NCBI GenBank assembly: GCA_016928575.1
Contig: JAFGKK010000061.1
Coordinates: 1 to 49,510, forward strand
Direction: 5' to 3'
From: Anaerolineales bacterium
GTDB lineage: Bacteria; Chloroflexota; Anaerolineae; Anaerolineales; RBG-16-64-43
DNA: 49,510 nucleotides
The notes under the pieces were generated by a model, which was given only the letters and a program-made list of their open reading frames with translations, did no database searches and was not told where the DNA came from. Below, in pieces: positions 15,849 to 23,545 of the stretch. Numbering within the stretch: the first letter of the stretch is position 1; each line of letters starts with the position of its first letter. The translations under genes were made by a program, and so were the position numbers.

Positions 15849-15877
15849 ATTGTATGTCCCATCCGTCCGCGGTGCAA
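15849..15877 (-). promoter_or_regulatory. Promoter of the secreted paralogue cluster
   Basis: TTGCAC, a 17-base spacer and TACAAT on the minus strand. The predicted start is about 12 bases upstream of ATG 15830. Confidence 0.65.
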
Positions 15878-16057
15878 CCGGCGCGCAAGGAGCGCAGGGC
15901 CGCCCAGCCGCTCCGTCTTCCCCCCCCACCCGGCCGCCGGATCGGAAAAATCCACAAAACGGGAGGACCCTGAACAACTGCGCGGCATCAAGGACCGCAA
16001 TCCCGGCCCCGCACAGCGGGGGAAGGCGCGGGGCATCCCGCATCCCGCCAAAGCCGG

Positions 16058-16087
16058 ATAAAAACGAAGCGGCCGAGACCGGCCGCT
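16058..16087 (-). terminator. Terminator after the cyclophilin lipoprotein gene
   Basis: AGCGGCC and GGCCGCT pair around a six-base loop, followed by CGTTTTTAT on the minus strand. It closes the long minus-strand unit that ends at 16121. Confidence 0.75.
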
Positions 16088-16120
16088 CCGTGATCTGCGG
16101 AGAACGTATGCCGCCCGCGC

Positions 16121-17512
16121 CTATGCCGTCGGCGTCGGCGTGGCGGTCGAGGTATCGGTCGCGGTCGCGCTGGCCGTCGCGTACGGATCCGCTGTCGACG
16201 TTTTGGTCGGGGTGGCCGTGCGCGTCGGCGTGGCGGTGCGGGTCGGGCCGGGGGTCCGGGTTTCGGTCGGGGTCGGCGCCACTCCCAGATCGTCGATCCG
16301 GATCGTGACGATCCGGTCGTTGGTGGTGATCTTGTTCGCGTTGTCCAACGCCTCTTTGTTCGCCAGCCGGCCGAAGGCGGTGTTCTTCCCGTCCAGGACC
16401 TTGTTGGTCACCAGCAGGATGTAGAGCTGGCTGGCGCTGGAATCCTCGCCGTCCTCGGCCAGCCAGTAGCCGAGGGCTCCGGCCTCGTTGGGACAGCCGG
16501 CTTCGTGCGGGATGGTGTAGCCGATGTCGCTTTCCGCCAAGCCGGCGGGCTGGCCGGTGAGCAGGAACTTGTGCCGTTCGACGTAGTTGAAGGGGAAGCT
16601 GTCCCAATAGCCCATCCGCGCCAGGACCACGAAGTTGTTCACGCTTTGCGGCGCTTCGGCGGCGCACAGATCGAAGACCAGCAGGCCTTGGGTGGTGTAG
16701 ACCGAGGCCTGGTAGGCGTGGGTCGGATCGATGGCCATGTTCGGCGGGCCGGTGAACAGGTCGCCGCGGGCGGTCACTTCAAGGGTCGCCAGCGACCTCA
16801 CGTCCGTCGTCGGCCGAGGGTATTTCAGCGTGGCGGTCGCCGTCGGGGGCGGCAGCAGGCTGAAGGGGCTTTCCTCGATCGTCACCGAATACAGCGCATC
16901 CCCGGGCGTGGTCGGATTGGCCGAGGGATCCCGGAGCGTGATCGAAAGCACCACGTCCATGCCGGAAACCACCTGGCCGAAGATCGTGTAGCGGCCGTCC
17001 AATTCCGGATACTCCTTGAAGGTGATGAAGAATTGGCTGCCGTTGGTGTTGGATCCGTAGTTGGCCATCGCCAGCACGCCCGGCTTGTCGAACTTCAGGT
17101 CCTCGCTGATCTCGTCGTCGAACGTGTAGCCGGGCCCGCCGCTCCCGGTCCCGCTCGGATCGCCGCCCTGGGCCATGAAATCCGCCAGCACGCGGTGGAA
17201 GGTGGTGTTGTTGTAGTATCCCTGGCGGGCCAGGAACACGAAATTGTTCACCGCGAAGGGCGCCTGTTCCGCAAAGAGCTGGATCCGGAAATCGCCCTTA
17301 ACCGTTTTGAAATTGGCGATATAGATCTTCGTTTTGTCGATGAGCATCGGCGGAGGATTGGCCCACTTCATCTGGGTGGTGAGCGGGGTCCCCAATCCGC
17401 GCAGGTCCGCCGGCGTGGGGGTGGTGGTGGCGGTTTGGCAGGCCGCCAGCGCCGCTGCGGCCGCCAGCGCCGCGAGGACGGTCCGGGAATTGCAAAGCAT
17501 GCGTTGGATCAA
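16121..17512 (-). CDS. Exported double-domain cyclophilin-type peptidyl-prolyl isomerase
   Basis: A lipoprotein-type signal (AALAAAAALAACQ) and Thr/Pro linker lead into a typical cyclophilin domain with the active-site Arg in FHRVLADFMAQGGD, then NGSQFFITF and FGQVVSGMDVV. A second, diverged cyclophilin-like domain follows (AAEAPQSVNNFVVLARMGYW, then NYVERHKFLLTGQPAG), where the FHR and QGGD residues are lost, so only the first should be active. A Thr/Pro repeat tail of about 65 residues ends the protein (about 463 residues). TTG 17512 is preferred because GGAGG lies 4 bases upstream and it overlaps the murE stop (TTGA); ATG 17500 is the alternative. It probably folds proteins at the outer face of the membrane. 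Confidence 0.85.
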   Translation of the reverse strand: MIQRMLCNSRTVLAALAAAAALAACQTATTTPTPADLRGLGTPLTTQMKWANPPPMLIDKTKIYIANFKTVKGDFRIQLFAEQAPFAVNNFVFLARQGYYNNTTFHRVLADFMAQGGDPSGTGSGGPGYTFDDEISEDLKFDKPGVLAMANYGSNTNGSQFFITFKEYPELDGRYTIFGQVVSGMDVVLSITLRDPSANPTTPGDALYSVTIEESPFSLLPPPTATATLKYPRPTTDVRSLATLEVTARGDLFTGPPNMAIDPTHAYQASVYTTQGLLVFDLCAAEAPQSVNNFVVLARMGYWDSFPFNYVERHKFLLTGQPAGLAESDIGYTIPHEAGCPNEAGALGYWLAEDGEDSSASQLYILLVTNKVLDGKNTAFGRLANKEALDNANKITTNDRIVTIRIDDLGVAPTPTETRTPGPTRTATPTRTATPTKTSTADPYATASATATDTSTATPTPTA

Positions 17513-19074
17513 CTTTCCTCCTTCATCGAATCGGACGTCGGCAACGCCGGCAGCGCCGGTCCGGGCTTGCCCAGAAGCTGCGCCAGAACTGCGCGCATCG
17601 CCTGCCGGTCGTCCCAGGGATATTCTACCTCTCCGAAACACATCGATTGTTCGTGGCCCTTCCCGCAGGCAACGACCACGTCGCCCTTGCGGGCCGCGCG
17701 CACGGCTTCGCGCAGGGCGCGGCCGCGGTCCGGGACGCGCAGAAAATTCACGCCTTCCACCCCGCCGCGGGAGCGCGCGCCGGCGGCCATCTCCTCGAGG
17801 ATTTCCCCGAGGCTCTCGGTGCGCGGATCCTCGGCCGTCAAAATCGTCAGATCGGCGAGCTCGATACCGGCGGCGGCCATCTGCCGCCGCTTTTCGCGGT
17901 CGCGCAGGCCGGCCGCACCGAACACGGCGATCACGCGCGCCCCCTCCGGCGCGGCCGCGCGCGCGCCCCCCAAAACCTGGCGCAGTGAATTCGGCGTATG
18001 CGCGAAATCCACCACCGCCAGAAAATCCTGCCCCTCGGCGATCACTTCCCAGCGGCCGGGCACTCCGGGCGCCTCCGCCAGCGCGGCCGCCGCGGCCTCC
18101 AGGCCGATCCCGAGGCCGCCCGACGCCGCCGCCAGCGCGGCCAGGATGTTGTCGGCATTATAAACGCCGTGCAAGCCGGACCGGACCGGGACGGTCGACC
18201 CGCCCGCCTCGACGGTCATCCGCAATCCCTCCAAATCCGAACGGACGTCCGCCGCCGTGAGGTCGGCCTTAGCCCGCCGCCCGTAGCTGAAGACCCTCGC
18301 CTTCGTCCGCCCGCGCAGATAGTCGAACGAAGGATCGTCCGCGTTCAGCACCGCCAGCCGCTCCGGCGATCCGCCTTTGGGCGGAGCGGCCCCCAGATCG
18401 GCGAACAATCCGGCTTTCACCGCCCGGTAGGTTTCAAAGGTGCCGTGGTAATCCAGGTGCTCATGGGTGATGTTGGTCACCGCGGCGATGTCGAACTCGC
18501 ACCCGGCCGTCCGGTGCTGGGCCAGGCCGTGCGAGGTGACTTCCATCACGCAATGGGTCAGCCGGGCGTCCGCCATCCGCGCCAGATATTCCTGCAGCGC
18601 GGGCGCTTCCGGCGTGGTGACGTGGAACCCGGTGTCCACCTCGCGCCCGGCGATGACCGCGCCGACCGTCGTGATCATCCCCGCCCGCAACCCCGCCCGG
18701 CGCAGGATGTGGAAGATCAGGTTGACCGTGGTGGTCTTGCCGTCGGTGCCGGTCACGCCGATCAGCACCAGCTTGCGGGAGGGATTCCCGAACCAGGCCG
18801 CCGAGATCAGTCCAAGCGCCCGGCGGCTGTCCGGAACCCGGACAAAAGGGACTCCGGCCGCCTCCTCCCCCCGCTCCCCGACCACGGCCGCCGCGCCGGC
18901 CGCCACCGCCTGGCGGATGAACTGATGGCCGTCGACCGTTCCCCCCGTGCACGCCACGAACAATTCCCCGGGGCTGATTCTCCGCGAATCCCGCTCCACG
19001 CCTGCGATTTCCGGATCCCCCTCCGGGGGCAAAACGGCGTGCGGGACGTCGGACATCAACTGGGAAAGACGCAT
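17509..19074 (-). CDS. murE: UDP-N-acetylmuramoyl-tripeptide synthetase (MurE)
   Basis: Adds the third amino acid to UDP-MurNAc-dipeptide in the cytoplasm, using ATP. The 521-residue protein has the usual length and three domains. It shows the ATP loop GVTGTDGKTTT (about residues 107-117), YHGTFETYRAVKAGLF, ALAAASGGLGI, DFAHTPNSLRQVL and the C-terminal specificity loop ILTAEDPRTES. The DPR motif resembles diaminopimelate-type or Thermotoga-type enzymes rather than the Staphylococcus lysine type, so the amino acid cannot be fixed. ATG 19074 has a TATAAT 21 bases upstream and no Shine-Dalgarno sequence. It lies 275 bases after the atp genes and overlaps the next gene by 4 bases. Confidence 0.95.
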   Translation of the reverse strand: MRLSQLMSDVPHAVLPPEGDPEIAGVERDSRRISPGELFVACTGGTVDGHQFIRQAVAAGAAAVVGERGEEAAGVPFVRVPDSRRALGLISAAWFGNPSRKLVLIGVTGTDGKTTTVNLIFHILRRAGLRAGMITTVGAVIAGREVDTGFHVTTPEAPALQEYLARMADARLTHCVMEVTSHGLAQHRTAGCEFDIAAVTNITHEHLDYHGTFETYRAVKAGLFADLGAAPPKGGSPERLAVLNADDPSFDYLRGRTKARVFSYGRRAKADLTAADVRSDLEGLRMTVEAGGSTVPVRSGLHGVYNADNILAALAAASGGLGIGLEAAAAALAEAPGVPGRWEVIAEGQDFLAVVDFAHTPNSLRQVLGGARAAAPEGARVIAVFGAAGLRDREKRRQMAAAGIELADLTILTAEDPRTESLGEILEEMAAGARSRGGVEGVNFLRVPDRGRALREAVRAARKGDVVVACGKGHEQSMCFGEVEYPWDDRQAMRAVLAQLLGKPGPALPALPTSDSMKEES

Positions 19075-19095
19075 CGAGGCGCAATCCAAGAGGTG

Positions 19096-19101
19096 ATTAT
19101 A
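19096..19101 (-). promoter_or_regulatory. Likely -10 box for murE
   Basis: TATAAT 21 bases upstream of ATG 19074. No -35 was recognised. A second TATAAT on the same strand at 19229-19234 has TTGTTA upstream, but with a 24-base spacer. murE may thus be expressed independently of the upstream atp genes. Confidence 0.4.
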
Positions 19102-19177
19102 CCCGCGGAGGATTCGCCCCCCGCCCCGGCCGGCGCGTCTGCTCTTCTGCAGCGACGCGGAGGCGGTCCTTCGTAAG

Positions 19178-19200
19178 AACCTCCGGCCGAACCGGAGGTT
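19178..19200. repeat. Perfect 9-bp hairpin upstream of murE
   Basis: AACCTCCGG and CCGGAGGTT around a 5-base loop. No T run follows on the minus strand. On the plus strand it is followed by CAAAAAA, so it is not a clear terminator. The remaining 19201-19349 region holds AT-rich promoter-like DNA and no gene. Confidence 0.45.
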
Positions 19201-19349
19201 CAAAAAACCGCTTTTTCCTTGAGGATTTATTATATCGAAAGCGGGATTAGCGCCGGATTAACAACCCCGCGGCCGCGATCGGCTTTTTTTGGCTGGAAGG
19301 GGGGAGTAAGCCGCCGTCCTGCGGTCCCGCGCGGCGGATTCCGGACGCT

Positions 19350-20093
19350 CTATAACAGGGTTTTTCGCAGATTTTCGATCTGACCCGCCACCGAGCCGTC
19401 AATCACGCGGTCTCCGACCCGGATTTTCAGCCCGCCTAGCAGGTTCGGATCCACTCCAAAGGCGACCGGAATATCCACGCCCGCCTTCCGGCCCATTTCT
19501 TTGCGGATGGAGTTTTGCTCGGTCTCGCTGAGCGGCAGGGCGCTGACCACCTCGGCGCCGGAAGCCGGCAGCCGTTCGGTGCCTTCCTCGAGCAGGACGA
19601 CCTTGCCGTCGCGCACGCCGCTGAAAAACTCGTCCACCAACGCGCGCTGGCGCTTCTCGTCCAGCGATTCGCCGATCAGCTTATGGGCGGCGGCGATCGC
19701 CAGGGCGGCCACCTTGGGCCGCACCTCCGCCAGAATCCGGTCGCGTTCCGCCAGCGCCTCCTTGCGGGCCGCGTCCCGTATCGCGGCGGTCTCCTTCTCC
19801 GCCGCCGCCTGGGTTTCCCGGCTCGCCCGCTCGGCATTGTCGGCGGCTTCGCGGAGTTTCCGCGCGGTTTCCTGCTGGGCTTGGTTGATGATGTGCTGGG
19901 CTTCGGATTCCGCCTTGGCCCGGGCGGCGGCCGCCACCTCGGCGTTGTATAGGCCGTCGGCGATCTTCTTTTGCCTCTCCTCCAAAGCCTTGATCGCCGG
20001 TTTAAACACCCACGCCCGGAGGATGATCACCAGGACGGCGAAGTTGAGAGTATAGAGCAGCAATGTCCCGAGGTTTAATCCAAGCTTTTCCAT
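19350..20093 (-). CDS. ATP synthase b subunit fused to delta C-terminal domain
   Basis: A 247-residue peripheral-stalk protein. Residues 7-27 form the membrane anchor of subunit b (LNLGTLLLYTLNFAVLVIIL). Residues about 35-150 are a charged Ala/Arg/Glu-rich coiled coil. Residues about 165-247 match the C-terminal part of subunit delta (LPLSETEQNSIRKEMGRKAG, FGVDPNLLGGLKIRVGDRVI, GQIENLRKTLL). The N-terminal delta domain, which normally docks on subunit alpha, is not visible. Fusions of b and delta are known from mycobacteria, but those are much longer. ATG 20093 is chosen over 20099 for GGAGG at 7 bases. It is the last atp gene here; alpha, gamma, beta and epsilon do not follow. Confidence 0.88.
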   Translation of the reverse strand: MEKLGLNLGTLLLYTLNFAVLVIILRAWVFKPAIKALEERQKKIADGLYNAEVAAAARAKAESEAQHIINQAQQETARKLREAADNAERASRETQAAAEKETAAIRDAARKEALAERDRILAEVRPKVAALAIAAAHKLIGESLDEKRQRALVDEFFSGVRDGKVVLLEEGTERLPASGAEVVSALPLSETEQNSIRKEMGRKAGVDIPVAFGVDPNLLGGLKIRVGDRVIDGSVAGQIENLRKTLL

Positions 20094-20354
20094 TTCCATA
20101 CCTCCAACCGGCCGTCCGGCGGCTTCGCGCGCCGACCGGCCCGCTCCGTCCGTTCCCGATCCGCCGCCCTCGGGTCTGAGCAAAGGGTCGAGAAATCAGG
20201 CTTTGCCTTTCCGATCCCCGCCCCGGCCAGGTCATGGGATATCCGGGAAAGTGGAGCGGCAAAGGATTCTCCTTGAGCCGCAGAAGAATGAAGACCGTTT
20301 TGCTTTCTCCGCCCGCCCGCCGAAAAACCTCCCCAGGCTTTTTTCCGCAACCCC

Positions 20355-20612
20355 TCATACGAAGACGATGATCAGCGCCACCGCCAGGGCGTAAATGGCG
20401 ATCGCCTCGGCAAAGACAATCCCGAGGATCATGCTCGTTTGGAGCATCCCGCCCGCGTCGGGATTGCGGCCCATCGCCTGCATGCCGCCCAGGGCCGCCA
20501 TGCCGACTCCCAATCCGGCGCCGATCGTGCTGAGCATGGCCAACCCCGCGGCGATGTAGCGCGTGCCCTGGACGAAGGCTTCGGTGATTAACACCCATTG
20601 ATCCTGAGTCAT
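20355..20612 (-). CDS. atpE: ATP synthase subunit c
   Basis: An 85-residue proteolipid forming the rotor ring, with two membrane helices joined by the RNPDA loop. Helix 1 has the Gly-rich GAGLGVG packing motif. Helix 2 carries the ion-binding glutamate E69 in VFAEAIAIYAL. The positions that coordinate sodium in Na+-type rings (Gln in helix 1 and Ser/Thr after the Glu) are Val and Ala here, so proton coupling is more likely. ATG 20612 follows GGAGG by 8 bases; an in-frame ATG at 20627 would add five residues. It is separated from the b-delta gene by about 260 bases in which no gene is seen. Confidence 0.95.
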   Translation of the reverse strand: MTQDQWVLITEAFVQGTRYIAAGLAMLSTIGAGLGVGMAALGGMQAMGRNPDAGGMLQTSMILGIVFAEAIAIYALAVALIIVFV

Positions 20613-20655
20613 CGTTCTCTCCTCCATGATGCTGTCCCGCTGGAGATCGTCGATC

Positions 20656-21720
20656 TTAATGCTTGCTTTCCCGACCGTCGCCGTGGCCGCCCATCGCGAT
20701 TTGGATGAAGATCACGGTCAACAGCGCGAACACGTAGGCTTGGATCGTGCCGACGAAGAACTCGAAGCCTTCCAGGAACGCCGGGACGCCGACCACCGTC
20801 AGCGATCCGACGATCATCAACAGCAGGCCGCCGGCGAAGATGTTGCCGAACAGGCGAAGGGTGAGCGAGATGATCTTTACGAATTCGAGGATGAATTCCA
20901 GCACGCCCACCAGGAGATTGCTGAATCCGAGGATCATTTCCATCGGCGAAGAAAAGGTGATGTGGAGCGGCAGATACTTGCCGAGGAACGCCCCCTTCTG
21001 CGCCCAGAACCCGAAGACAAAGATGCATCCCACCGTGAACACCGCCATCGAAGCCGGAAAGTTGATGTCGGTGGCCGCACCGCGGAGGAAAGGAACCAGC
21101 TCGTACCTCGGCCCGGCTTCGCCGGCGCCTTCGGCCGCCGATCCATCCAGGGCGTAGAACCCCCCGGCCAGCGGCACCGCCGGGTGGGCTTTGTCGCCGT
21201 GCTCCCCCTCCACCGGCTTCAACCACCCCACCACCTCGTAGCCGGGGATCATCTTGATCCAGTTCGCGCACAGGATCAGCAGAAAAATCGTCATCGCGAT
21301 CGGAAAGACGCGTCCCGCCCAGCGAACGCCGACGGAATTCTTCACCAAATTCCAGAAGTATTCCAACAGCATTTCGAAAGCGAGGTAAAGTTTGGAGGGA
21401 AGGGGATTGCCCCCGCGTACGTACGGGAGGACGAGGAACAGTCCGATTCCCACCAACACCAGGTCGCCCAGCAGTACGGAGAGGACCGTATTGGTGAAGG
21501 GGATGCCGGGGAAATGGAAGGAGCCGAGATCGAAAGCCGGGATGATTTTCGCCCCCGGCCAGATCTCCTCGCTGGCGAGAGTCACCGTCGGAATGACCGG
21601 CTTCAGCGGCCCGTACCACCGCGGGCCGACGAACGCCGCTCCCGCGGCCAGGGCCAGAAGCCCCAGCACGATCCAGCGCTTGAAGCCGTATTTCCCCCTA
21701 TGCTTGGGGATCGAAATCAT
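20656..21720 (-). CDS. atpB: ATP synthase subunit a
   Basis: The stator channel subunit of Fo, 354 residues, somewhat longer than the E. coli protein. The essential arginine R289 lies in IISLTLRLFGNIFAGG. Other landmarks are NWIKMIPGYE and AYVFALLTVIFIQIAM near the C-terminus. A hydrophilic segment of about 40 residues (EGEHGDKAHPAV to PRYELVPF, about 171-211) is inserted between helices, as in other Chloroflexi-type a subunits. It overlaps the end of the upstream atpZ-like gene by 23 bases and ends with a His-rich tail. It is part of the minus-strand atpZ-B-E-F/H group directly downstream of nuoN. Confidence 0.93.
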   Translation of the reverse strand: MISIPKHRGKYGFKRWIVLGLLALAAGAAFVGPRWYGPLKPVIPTVTLASEEIWPGAKIIPAFDLGSFHFPGIPFTNTVLSVLLGDLVLVGIGLFLVLPYVRGGNPLPSKLYLAFEMLLEYFWNLVKNSVGVRWAGRVFPIAMTIFLLILCANWIKMIPGYEVVGWLKPVEGEHGDKAHPAVPLAGGFYALDGSAAEGAGEAGPRYELVPFLRGAATDINFPASMAVFTVGCIFVFGFWAQKGAFLGKYLPLHITFSSPMEMILGFSNLLVGVLEFILEFVKIISLTLRLFGNIFAGGLLLMIVGSLTVVGVPAFLEGFEFFVGTIQAYVFALLTVIFIQIAMGGHGDGRESKH

Positions 21721-22015
21721 TCCGTCCCTTCCCGTTCGGCATGGCGTCTTTCCCCTTCCGGCCCATCACCCGCATGGCGATCCGGAACATCAGGAAGAGC
21801 GATACCGGCATGCTTCCCAGAACCAGCGCGAGGGTCAGCGTCGGCCGGGTTCCCAGAATCCGGTCCAGCCAGATCCCGGCCACGAGCGCCGCCAGGACGA
21901 TGCCGACCACCAGGCATCCGCTTTGGGCGGTCAGACCCGCGATTTGCGATTCGTCCAACAAACGAAGAGGGTTGCCCTTGCCGGAGTTTTGCGCCACGGC
22001 TGCGAATTCTAACAT
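21698..22015 (-). CDS. atpZ: AtpZ/AtpI-like small membrane protein of the ATP synthase operon
   Basis: A 105-residue protein with two membrane helices (about GCLVVGIVLAALVAGIWL and LALVLGSMPVSLFLMFRIAM) and the LD-GT-P pattern (WLDRILGTRPTLT) typical of AtpZ-family proteins, which help ring assembly or Mg2+/Ca2+ supply. Position supports this: it starts 23 bases after the nuoN stop and overlaps atpB. The upstream ATG 22015 is the first in frame after nuoN. The symbol is assigned by family resemblance and context; AtpI cannot be excluded. Confidence 0.75.
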   Translation of the reverse strand: MLEFAAVAQNSGKGNPLRLLDESQIAGLTAQSGCLVVGIVLAALVAGIWLDRILGTRPTLTLALVLGSMPVSLFLMFRIAMRVMGRKGKDAMPNGKGRNDFDPQA

Positions 22016-22038
22016 ACATAACCGCCGGCGCCGGCCTC

Positions 22039-23448
22039 TCAGCCTGCGAACAGCGGCCGGACCGCCTCGAGCGCCGCCTCGAACCACGGCGACGCGGCCA
22101 CACCCATCCAGAGGATGCCCGCCACGGCGGCGGCCAGGACGGCGGCGGTCGCAGGCGGAACGGAAAGGGGAAGAGGTTCGTCCGCGGCGCGGGAAAGGAA
22201 CATCACCTTCAGAATCCCGAGGTAATACGAAAGCGCCAGCACCGAATTCAGCGCCCCGACCGCGGCCAGCCAGGTCAACCCGGCCTGCGCGGCGGAGGCG
22301 AACAAAAACCACTTGGCCGCAAATCCGGCGAAGGGCGGCATCCCCGCCAGCGAGAGCAGCGCCGCCGACATCGCCCAGGCGGCGGCCGGCGAGCGGCGGC
22401 CGAGCCCGGCCAGCGCCGCCAGGTCGCCGCTTCCCGCCGCGCGCTCCGCCAGCGCCGCCACCGCGAAGGCCGCCAGGTTGGCAAGCGCATACGTCAGCAG
22501 GTAGAAGGCGGCCGCCGCCGATCCTTGCGGGGTGAGCGCGGCCAGGCCGATCAGGGCATAGCCGGCGTGGGCGATGGAGGAATAGGCCAACAGCCGCTTT
22601 AAGTTCTTCTGCGCCAAGGCCAGCAGGTTTCCAAGAGTCATCCCGGCCGCGGCCATGACGGAAATCAGCGCCCCGCCATAAGCCTCGGCCGGCGCGGGGA
22701 ACACGGCCGCCAACAGCCGCAGCAGGACGGCGAAGCCCGCGGCCTTGACGGCGGTGGAAAGGAACGCGGCCACGGGCGTCGGCGCGCCCTCGTAGACGTC
22801 CGGCGCCCAGAAGTGGAACGGCACCGCGGCGACCTTGACTCCCAGCCCGGCGAGAATCGGCAGCAGCGCGGCCAACAGCACCGGCAAACCGGCGGATTTC
22901 AACGCGGCCGCCGCGGCCTGCAGGTCCGTCGCGCCGGTGAGGCCGTACACCAGCGAGAACCCGTACAGCATCGCCGCCGAGGCCGTCGCGCCGAAGAGGA
23001 AATATTTCAATCCGGCCTCGGCGGAGCGCGGGTCGCGCCGGAGGATCCCCGCCAGGATGTACAGCGGAACCGCCGCCATTTCCACCGCCAGCGCCAGCAT
23101 TACCAGATCCGAGGCCGAGACCATCAGGCACAATCCGATCGTCGCGAACAGCAAGAGCGCGTAGTATTCGCCGCGATCCCTCACACCTTCGCAGTCGAGG
23201 GAGATCAGCGCGGCGGCCGCCGCACCGGCCAGGAACAGGCCGCGGAAGAAGAGCGCCAGCGCGTCGGCGTTCAGCGTGGCGACGCCCTCCGCCGCGCCGC
23301 CGCCCAACAGCGCAACCGCAAGAATCCCGGCCGTCCCCAGCGCGGTGAGTGCGCCCAGGGCGGCGCGGCGCCGCTCGGGCAGGATCAGATCCAGCCCGAG
23401 GACGATCAGCGCGAGAAACAGCAAAAGCAGTTCGGGGAGCAGGGACAT
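22039..23448 (-). CDS. nuoN: NADH-quinone oxidoreductase subunit N
   Basis: An antiporter-like, proton-pumping subunit of complex I, 469 residues, with about 14 predicted helices. Key channel residues are intact: TM5 Glu in LALAVEMAAVPLY, TM7 Lys in GLGVKVAAVPFHFW, TM8 Lys in FLSTAVKAAGF, and TM12 Lys in PPFAGFAAKWFLF. ATG 23448 is chosen because GGAGG lies about 6 bases upstream; that site is part of the palindrome 23455-23538. It is followed at 23 bases by the atpZ-like gene, so complex I and Fo genes may share a transcript. Confidence 0.94.
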   Translation of the reverse strand: MSLLPELLLLFLALIVLGLDLILPERRRAALGALTALGTAGILAVALLGGGAAEGVATLNADALALFFRGLFLAGAAAAALISLDCEGVRDRGEYYALLLFATIGLCLMVSASDLVMLALAVEMAAVPLYILAGILRRDPRSAEAGLKYFLFGATASAAMLYGFSLVYGLTGATDLQAAAAALKSAGLPVLLAALLPILAGLGVKVAAVPFHFWAPDVYEGAPTPVAAFLSTAVKAAGFAVLLRLLAAVFPAPAEAYGGALISVMAAAGMTLGNLLALAQKNLKRLLAYSSIAHAGYALIGLAALTPQGSAAAAFYLLTYALANLAAFAVAALAERAAGSGDLAALAGLGRRSPAAAWAMSAALLSLAGMPPFAGFAAKWFLFASAAQAGLTWLAAVGALNSVLALSYYLGILKVMFLSRAADEPLPLSVPPATAAVLAAAVAGILWMGVAASPWFEAALEAVRPLFAG

Positions 23449-23454
23449 TTTTCT

Positions 23455-23538
23455 CCTCCCCACCCCTTCCCCCGGCCCCTTTCCCCTCTCCCGGTGTATG
23501 CCGGGAGAGGGGAAAGGGGCCGGTGGATTGGGGCGAGG
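23455..23538. repeat. Long perfect palindrome between the second nuoM and nuoN
   Basis: A 21-base perfect stem (GGCCCCTTTCCCC...CCCGG against its complement) with a six-base loop and further pairing outside (CCTC/GAGG). The minus-strand end supplies the GGAGG ribosome site of nuoN. Confidence 0.85.
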
Positions 23539-23545
23539 ACGACTG

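Noticed and set aside
19229-19264. TTGTTA and TATAAT pair as a strong promoter upstream of murE
   Set aside because: The spacer is 24 bases, too long for a standard promoter; only mentioned as a possibility.
20094-20354. Possible additional atp gene between subunit c and b-delta
   Set aside because: No frame with a start, ribosome site or atp-like residues; it appears non-coding.
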